From: Streptomyces tubercidicus
GTDB lineage: Bacteria > Actinomycetota > Actinomycetes > Streptomycetales > Streptomycetaceae
Assembly: GCF_027497495.1 (NCBI RefSeq)
Contig: NZ_CP114205.1
Span: 5,704,001 to 5,768,000, forward strand
Length of the DNA stretch: 64,000 nt
Direction: 5' to 3'
Both the position numbers and the translations under genes were made by a program. Within the stretch, counting starts at the first letter, position 1; the number at the start of each line of letters is the position of its first letter. Shown one piece after another: positions 59,378 through 64,000 of this stretch. Below the pieces are notes generated by a model. That model was not told the DNA's origin and did not search any database. It saw nothing but the letters and a program-made list of their open reading frames with translations.

Positions 59378-60793
59378 ATGACGAACAGAACTCCGCGGCA
59401 GCACTCCTCTTCCGCTCGCCCCTTCTCCTCCTCCGCGCCCGCTTCCTGCTCTTCCGCTCCGGCAGCGGGCGGCGTCCGGGGCGCCTCCGGCGAGCCGGCC
59501 GGGCCGGGAGCCTCACGGGGGTTACGACGCGTCCCGCGTAGCCTGGCCGCGGGCGCGGCCCTCGTGCTGGCGGCGCTCGCCGCCGCCCCGGCCGTCGCGG
59601 CGCCGACGCCCTTCACGGCGCAGCCGGCCGGGTCCGGACAGACGGTCCACGCAGCCGCCGCCACGCACACCGACCACGGACGCGGGACGCCCCTCTCCCT
59701 CACACACCTCGGCCGACAGAGCCGGGCCGAAGTCATCACCCAGGCAAAGAAACAGGGCCTGGAAACCGGCACCGCCCGGCACGGCGTCGCCGCATACCGG
59801 CTGACCTACCGCACGATCACCCCCGACGGCCGCCCCACCACCGCATCCGGCTTACTGGCCGTCCCCACGGGCAGCGGCTCGCGCCCTCTTCCGCCCGTCG
59901 TCCACACCCACGGCACCCTCTCCTACCGCGGCTATGCCCCCTCGGTGGCGAACGGCCCCGACCGGGCGGTGTCGGTGCTGTACGCCTCGGCCGGCCGCGC
60001 CGCCATCGCCCCCGACTATCTGGGCCTCGGCACCGGTCCCGGACGCCACCCGTACATGGACACCCGGTCGTCCGTCTCGGCCTCCCTCGACATGCTCCGG
60101 GCAGCGCACTCGGCCGCCCCGGAAGTCGGCGCCACCCTTGCCCGCACGGTCTCCCTCACCGGCTTCTCCCAGGGCGGACAGGTCGCCATGGCGCTGGGCC
60201 GCGAGCTGGACCGCGGAGCCGATCGCCGGTTCCGCCTCGGGATACTCGCTCCGGTCGGCGGGCCGTATGACCTCGACGGCGCGGAACTCCCCGGTATGTT
60301 CGACGGCCGCATCGACCCTCGCGCCGCCGTCTTCTACCTCTCCTTCTTCCTCACCGCCCAGAACCGTCTGCACCCGCTCTACCACCACCCCGCCGAAGTG
60401 TTCCGCGCCCCCTACGCCGACTGGGTCGAGGACCTCTTCGACAGCGACCACTCGGCAGAAGAGACCGCCGGAAAGCTGCCCGAACGCATCGAAGACCTGC
60501 TGACGGACACCTGGTACCGAAAGCTCCGGCACCCTTCCGGGGCCCTGCTGGAAGTGCTCCGCGCCAACGACCGCACCTGTGACTGGAAGCCGGGCCGAGG
60601 CGTGCGAATAACCCTCTACTCCGCCACCGGCGACCGGGACGTCCCGATAGCCAACACCAGCAGCTGCGCGCGGAAGTTGGCGAGCCATGGCGTGAGGGCC
60701 ACGGTGGTCGACCAGGGGGCTGACGCCGACCACCACGCATCATTCCTGCGGTCGGAGCCGTCCATCGCCCGTGCGCTGCCGGTCGCCCGCTGA
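59378..60793 (+). CDS. Secreted alpha/beta hydrolase (lipase-like)
   Basis: A 471-residue exported hydrolase. A long basic, Ser/Ala-rich N-terminal region (residues 1-50) precedes RRVPRSLAAGAALVLAALAA and a cleavage site near VAAPTP, consistent with a Tat- or Sec-type signal. The mature protein has PPVVHTHGTLSYRGYAPS, the elbow VSLTGFSQGGQVAMALG with catalytic Ser, and LYSATGDRDVPIANTSSC with the acid. DADHHASFLR carries the likely His. It resembles secreted lipases/esterases of Streptomyces. The ATG at 59378 gives the long signal; a later start is possible. Downstream is convergent with the ECF operon. Confidence 0.87.
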   Translation: MTNRTPRQHSSSARPFSSSAPASCSSAPAAGGVRGASGEPAGPGASRGLRRVPRSLAAGAALVLAALAAAPAVAAPTPFTAQPAGSGQTVHAAAATHTDHGRGTPLSLTHLGRQSRAEVITQAKKQGLETGTARHGVAAYRLTYRTITPDGRPTTASGLLAVPTGSGSRPLPPVVHTHGTLSYRGYAPSVANGPDRAVSVLYASAGRAAIAPDYLGLGTGPGRHPYMDTRSSVSASLDMLRAAHSAAPEVGATLARTVSLTGFSQGGQVAMALGRELDRGADRRFRLGILAPVGGPYDLDGAELPGMFDGRIDPRAAVFYLSFFLTAQNRLHPLYHHPAEVFRAPYADWVEDLFDSDHSAEETAGKLPERIEDLLTDTWYRKLRHPSGALLEVLRANDRTCDWKPGRGVRITLYSATGDRDVPIANTSSCARKLASHGVRATVVDQGADADHHASFLRSEPSIARALPVAR

Positions 60794-60889
60794 TACGGGT
60801 CCGGGGGGAGGCGCCAGGAGCCTCGGGGCGTCCGGTGATGTGGCCGACGGTTACCGCCCGGCAGGGGCAGGGCAAGGACAGAGGTCACG

Positions 60890-61855
60890 TCACCGAGCGG
60901 GGGTCCCCCGGGGTGGATCGGGAGCGAAGGAGGTGGGGACATCGAAGGCCGCGCGGCGGGTGGCACGGCGTAGGGCCCTGAGGACGGTGCCCCCGAGTGT
61001 GCAGGTGAGGATCACGGTGACCACGGCCCGGGGCAGGTCCCAACCGAGGGAGGTGGCAAGGCAGTAGGCGAGATAGCGGGCGAGGTTCTGGTCGAGCGGG
61101 TCGCCGGGGACGAAGGAGACGCCGGAGGCCAGACCGCCGATATAGGGCCAGCCTTGAAGGTTCATGACCAGGCCGTAGAGGACGGCGGCGACAGCACCGT
61201 AGGCGGCGAGCACAGCGAGTTCACCCCGGCCGCGCAGCCGGTCGGGCCCCGGCAGCAGGCCGGCGCCCATCGATACCCACCCCATCGTCAGCATCTGGAA
61301 CGGCATCCAGGGGCCGACACCGCCGGTCAGCAGCGCCGACGCGAACATCGCGACGGAACCGAGTACGAACCCGAACCCGGGCCCGAGCACCCGCCCCGAC
61401 AACACCATCAGGAAGAACATCGGCTCGATGCCGGCCGTCCCCGCGCCCAGCGGGCGCATCGCGGCCCCGGCCGCGGCCAGTACACCGAGCATGGCGATGG
61501 CCTTGGCGTCCAGCCCGGTGTCCGCGATCGTCGCCACGACCACGGCGAGCAGCATCGGCAGCAGCGCGGCGAACAGCCAGGGCGCGTCCTTGGAATGGGC
61601 GAGCCCGGAGGCGGAGTCGGCGAGCAGCGGCCAGCCGAAAGCCATCACACCGATGGCCGAGATCAGGGCCAGCGCGGCGATGGAGCGGGGACCGAGCCGA
61701 ACGGCACGGGCCTGGCGGCCGGGGCTGGAGCGGGGCCCGGCGGCTGGCCGCCCAGGGTCGGATCCGGAGCCGGAGCCGGAGCCGGAGCCGGGGCCGGGGT
61801 CGCTGGAGCCGGAAACAGGCCCGAGGTCCTCCGGGCGGGGTGGGGGCACGGTCAT
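60890..61855 (-). CDS. ECF transporter S component
   Basis: A 321-residue substrate-binding membrane protein of an energy-coupling-factor transporter, last gene of the T-A-S unit. Six helices are visible, including ALALISAIGVMAFGWPLLA, AIAMLGVLAAAGAAMRPLG, PMFFLMVLSGRVLGPGFGFV, and GPWMPFQMLTMGWVSMGAGL. The N-terminal ~55 residues are polar, with a Gly-Ser repeat from a GGAGCC hexanucleotide repeat at 61762-61791. The ATG overlaps the ATPase stop (ATGA). The substrate may be a vitamin; no riboswitch is in the window to help. Confidence 0.87.
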   Translation of the reverse strand: MTVPPPRPEDLGPVSGSSDPGPGSGSGSGSGSDPGRPAAGPRSSPGRQARAVRLGPRSIAALALISAIGVMAFGWPLLADSASGLAHSKDAPWLFAALLPMLLAVVVATIADTGLDAKAIAMLGVLAAAGAAMRPLGAGTAGIEPMFFLMVLSGRVLGPGFGFVLGSVAMFASALLTGGVGPWMPFQMLTMGWVSMGAGLLPGPDRLRGRGELAVLAAYGAVAAVLYGLVMNLQGWPYIGGLASGVSFVPGDPLDQNLARYLAYCLATSLGWDLPRAVVTVILTCTLGGTVLRALRRATRRAAFDVPTSFAPDPPRGTPAR

Positions 61856-63492
61856 GCGAGGGCCTCCAGGGCGCGGGCCACCTGGGGAACCGTCAGCCAG
61901 GGCAGCGGGGCGAGGACCTTGGCGACCTGCGGCGCGAAGGAAGGAGAAGAGACCACGACCTCGTCGGTGGGACCGTCGGCGACGATCTCGCCGTCGGCGA
62001 GGATGACGACACGGTGTGCCAGTTCAGCGGCGAGTTCCACGTCATGGGTGGCCAGCACGATGGCGTGGCCCTCGGCGGCCAGGGTGCGCAGCACCTCGAT
62101 CAGACGGGCCTTGGCGGCATAGTCCAGGCCGCGGGTGGGCTCGTCGAGAAGGAGCAGCGGTGGACGGGCGGTCAGCACCACCGCGAGGGCAAGGGCGAGC
62201 CGTTGGCCCTCGGACAGATCACGGGGGTGAACGGATTCCGGGACATCCGGCAGCAGCCGGGCGACCAGATCCCGGCAGCTGCCCGCGGGGGCGCCCGCGT
62301 CCTCGTCGGCCGCGGTGCACTCGGCGGCGACGGTATCCGCGTAGAGGAGGTCACGAGGTTCCTGGGGGACCAGGCCGACATGCCGTAGGAGGGCCCGGGG
62401 GCTGGTGCGGTGCGGGACGGCGTCGCCGACCCGCACGGTGCCGGACGACGGCTGGTGCATACCGACGAGGGTGGTGAGCAGAGTGGACTTCCCCGCACCG
62501 TTACGCCCCATCAGAGCGATCGTCTCGCCGGCCCGCACGGTCAGATCCACCCCGTGCAGCACCTCGGTCCGCCCTCGCAGCACCCCGAGCCCCGAGACCT
62601 CCGCGGCAGCGTCCGACGCCGCCGAGGCGCCTGCCTCGCTGCTCCCCGCGCTCCTCGCCGGGACGTGCGGCGAGACCCCCGTCAGCTGCTCGCGCAGCGG
62701 GGCGGCCTTGCGGCGGGCGTCGCGGACGGAGAGGGGGAGCGGTGACCAGTGGGCGAGGCGGCCGAGGGCCACGACCGGGGGGTGGACGGGAGAGACGGCC
62801 ATGATGTCGGCGGGGGTGCCCATGACCGGGGGCGCGCCCGGAGAGGGAAGGAGGATGACCTGGTCGGCGTACTGGACCACGCGCTCCAGGCGGTGTTCGG
62901 CCAGCAGGACCGTCGTACCGAGGTCATGGACCAGCCGTTGGAGGACGGACAGCACCTCCTCGGCGGCGGCGGGGTCGAGCGCGGAGGTCGGCTCGTCGAG
63001 GACCAGGACCTTGGGGTGGGTGGTGAGGACCGACCCGATCGCCACCCGCTGCATCTGTCCGCCCGAGAGCGTGGTGATCGCGCGGTCGCGCAACTCGGCC
63101 AGGCCCAGCAGGTCGAGGGTCTCCTCGACGCGGCGGCGCATCACCTCAGGAGGGAGGCCGAGGGATTCCATGCCGTAGGCGAGTTCGTCCTCGACGGTGT
63201 CCGTGACGAAGTGCGCCAGGGGGTCCTGGCCCACGGTGCCGACGACATCAGCCAGTTCACGCGGTTTGTGGGTGCGGGTGTCGCGCCCGTCGACGGTGAC
63301 CCGGCCGCGCAGGGTGCCGCCGGTGAAGTGCGGGACGAGGCCGCAGACGGCGTTCAGGACGGTGGACTTGCCGACGCCGGAGGGGCCGACCAGGAGACAC
63401 AGTTCGCCCTCGGGGACGGTCAGGTCGACGCCCTGGACGGCGGGCGCCGCGGCATCGCCGTAAGTGACCGAGACCTGCTCGAACCGGATCAC
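61852..63492 (-). CDS. Fused ECF ATPase (A-A' in one polypeptide)
   Basis: A 546-residue ABC ATPase with two nucleotide-binding domains. The first has VGPSGVGKSTVLNAVCGL, the Q-loop VGTVGQDPLAHF, signature TLSGGQMQRVAIG and Walker B VLVLDEPTSALDP. The second has ALMGRNGAGKSTLLTTLVG, the signature DLSEGQRLALALAVVL and LLLLDEPTRGLDYA. SEGQ in the second differs from LSGGQ, as often in ECF A' domains. The two are joined by a ~45-residue Ala/Ser linker. The GTG overlaps the EcfT stop (GTGA). Energises import by the adjacent S and T components. Confidence 0.92.
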   Translation of the reverse strand: MIRFEQVSVTYGDAAAPAVQGVDLTVPEGELCLLVGPSGVGKSTVLNAVCGLVPHFTGGTLRGRVTVDGRDTRTHKPRELADVVGTVGQDPLAHFVTDTVEDELAYGMESLGLPPEVMRRRVEETLDLLGLAELRDRAITTLSGGQMQRVAIGSVLTTHPKVLVLDEPTSALDPAAAEEVLSVLQRLVHDLGTTVLLAEHRLERVVQYADQVILLPSPGAPPVMGTPADIMAVSPVHPPVVALGRLAHWSPLPLSVRDARRKAAPLREQLTGVSPHVPARSAGSSEAGASAASDAAAEVSGLGVLRGRTEVLHGVDLTVRAGETIALMGRNGAGKSTLLTTLVGMHQPSSGTVRVGDAVPHRTSPRALLRHVGLVPQEPRDLLYADTVAAECTAADEDAGAPAGSCRDLVARLLPDVPESVHPRDLSEGQRLALALAVVLTARPPLLLLDEPTRGLDYAAKARLIEVLRTLAAEGHAIVLATHDVELAAELAHRVVILADGEIVADGPTDEVVVSSPSFAPQVAKVLAPLPWLTVPQVARALEALA

Positions 63493-64000
63493 GGGGTGGG
63501 CTCCTTCGTCAGCACATCGACATCAGTGGCGCGGCGACGCCCACGGGAGGAGGCACCACGGGAGGCTCGGGACGCGACACGGTCCGCGCCCGGCGGGAGC
63601 GGGGCGACGAACGCGGGCAGCAGTCCCACGAGAACGGAAACGGCCGGCCAGAGGGGGAGAACGGGGGTGGTGAGCGGGACGGCGGGCGGGTGCAGCGCGG
63701 TCGGCGCGTAGTCGTTCGCCCAGATCATCAGGGCGGCGACGGCGATGCCGGAGCCCGCGACCAGCCAGGCGCGAGCGCCCCACCGCTCGGGCCGGTAGCG
63801 GCTGCGCACCGACCGGCGGCCACCGAGCCACAGCCCGGCGAGCGCCGCCGCCAGCCCGGCGAGCAGCAGCGGCAGCCCGTAGCCGCCTCCGGTGTCCCCC
63901 AGCAGTCCATAGGTTCCCGCGCAGACACCGAGCAGCCCGCCGAGGGTGAGGACGGAGGTGGTATGGCGTACGGCAGGCGGGACTTGGGCGCTGCGGCCGT
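63489..64000 (-). CDS. ECF transporter T component (C-terminal part)
   Basis: About 170 codons of the 3' end of an EcfT/CbiQ-type scaffold gene; the frame stays open to the right edge and no start is in the window. Helices LTLGGLLGVCAGTYGLLG, YGLPLLLAGLAAALAGLWLG, WLVAGSGIAVAALMIWAND, and LPLWPAVSVLVGLLPAFVAP are seen. RSVRSRYRPERWG lies between them. The position directly before the fused ATPase with a GTGA overlap supports the assignment more than the sequence alone. The tail is basic and polar. Confidence 0.72.
   Translation of the reverse strand, partial: GRSAQVPPAVRHTTSVLTLGGLLGVCAGTYGLLGDTGGGYGLPLLLAGLAAALAGLWLGGRRSVRSRYRPERWGARAWLVAGSGIAVAALMIWANDYAPTALHPPAVPLTTPVLPLWPAVSVLVGLLPAFVAPLPPGADRVASRASRGASSRGRRRATDVDVLTKEPTP

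Overview
The window is high-GC actinobacterial DNA. GTG starts are common, coding regions are dense, and GGAGG-type ribosome sites and a CCA-encoding tRNA are present. Gene content points to Streptomyces or a close relative: aceE next to a DUF3052 gene, AhpE-type peroxiredoxin, paired terD genes and a DUF475 gene, plus DUF4383, DUF6114/DUF6230 and CU044_5270 families. That assignment is inferred from gene families and gene order, not from a database search. Both ends are cut inside genes: aceE on the left and an EcfT-like gene on the right.

Layout. 0-2.2 kb: aceE (5' part), a DUF3052 gene and a one-domain peroxiredoxin. 2.3-11.9 kb: a tellurium/stress (Ter) island with two TerD proteins, a DUF475/TerC-like membrane protein, a TerD/TerA-like protein, and a divergent TerD with a long Pro-rich tail. 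It ends in a three-gene metabolic module: a CitE-like lyase, an 869-residue PRTase-TRSP-PRTase-PELOTA fusion and a HAD phosphatase. 11.8-15.5 kb: DedA, a NarL-type two-component pair with a tandem palindromic operator, an O-methyltransferase and an FmdB zinc ribbon. 15.5-19.5 kb: a D-galactonate (De Ley-Doudoroff) set of kinase, aldolase, dehydratase and GntR/FadR regulator. 19.6-22.0 kb: DUF4383 and a membrane-anchored coiled-coil protein.

22.1-25.1 kb looks like a small acquired segment. tRNA-Val(TAC) is followed by a decayed tyrosine-recombinase 3' end and a translationally coupled trio: an EspC-like protein, a WXG/lysozyme-like protein and a small membrane protein. 25-36 kb is mixed metabolism: DoxX, VOC, SDR with its XRE regulator, a NiCoT cobalt/nickel transporter under a cobalamin riboswitch, a hydrolase-MarR pair, a kinase, a methyltransferase, GNAT, DedA, and a second DoxX behind an iron-box-like site. 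36-43 kb: a FAD/NAD protein, PhoD phosphatase, secreted HNH nuclease, FetB-like permease and a GDT1 manganese exporter under a yybP-ykoY riboswitch. 43-50 kb: HAD, a frameshifted peptidoglycan-binding gene, an MFS pump fused to a winged helix, GNAT, ABM monooxygenase and an MHS transporter. 50-54 kb: an ECF sigma factor with its CU044_5270 partner, divergent from an orphan ctaD. 54-56 kb: envelope and secreted proteins. 56.5-60.8 kb: CYP125-like P450 divergent from a steroid-type thiolase with KstR-like palindromes between them, then a secreted hydrolase. 60.9-64 kb: an ECF vitamin-type transporter (S, fused A-A', T).

Themes are metal and redox homeostasis (Ter, cobalt, manganese, iron-box DoxX), sterol/fatty acid oxidation and sugar-acid catabolism. 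The least understood parts are the Ter-linked nucleoside-like biosynthetic module and the EspC/lysozyme/membrane trio beside tRNA-Val.
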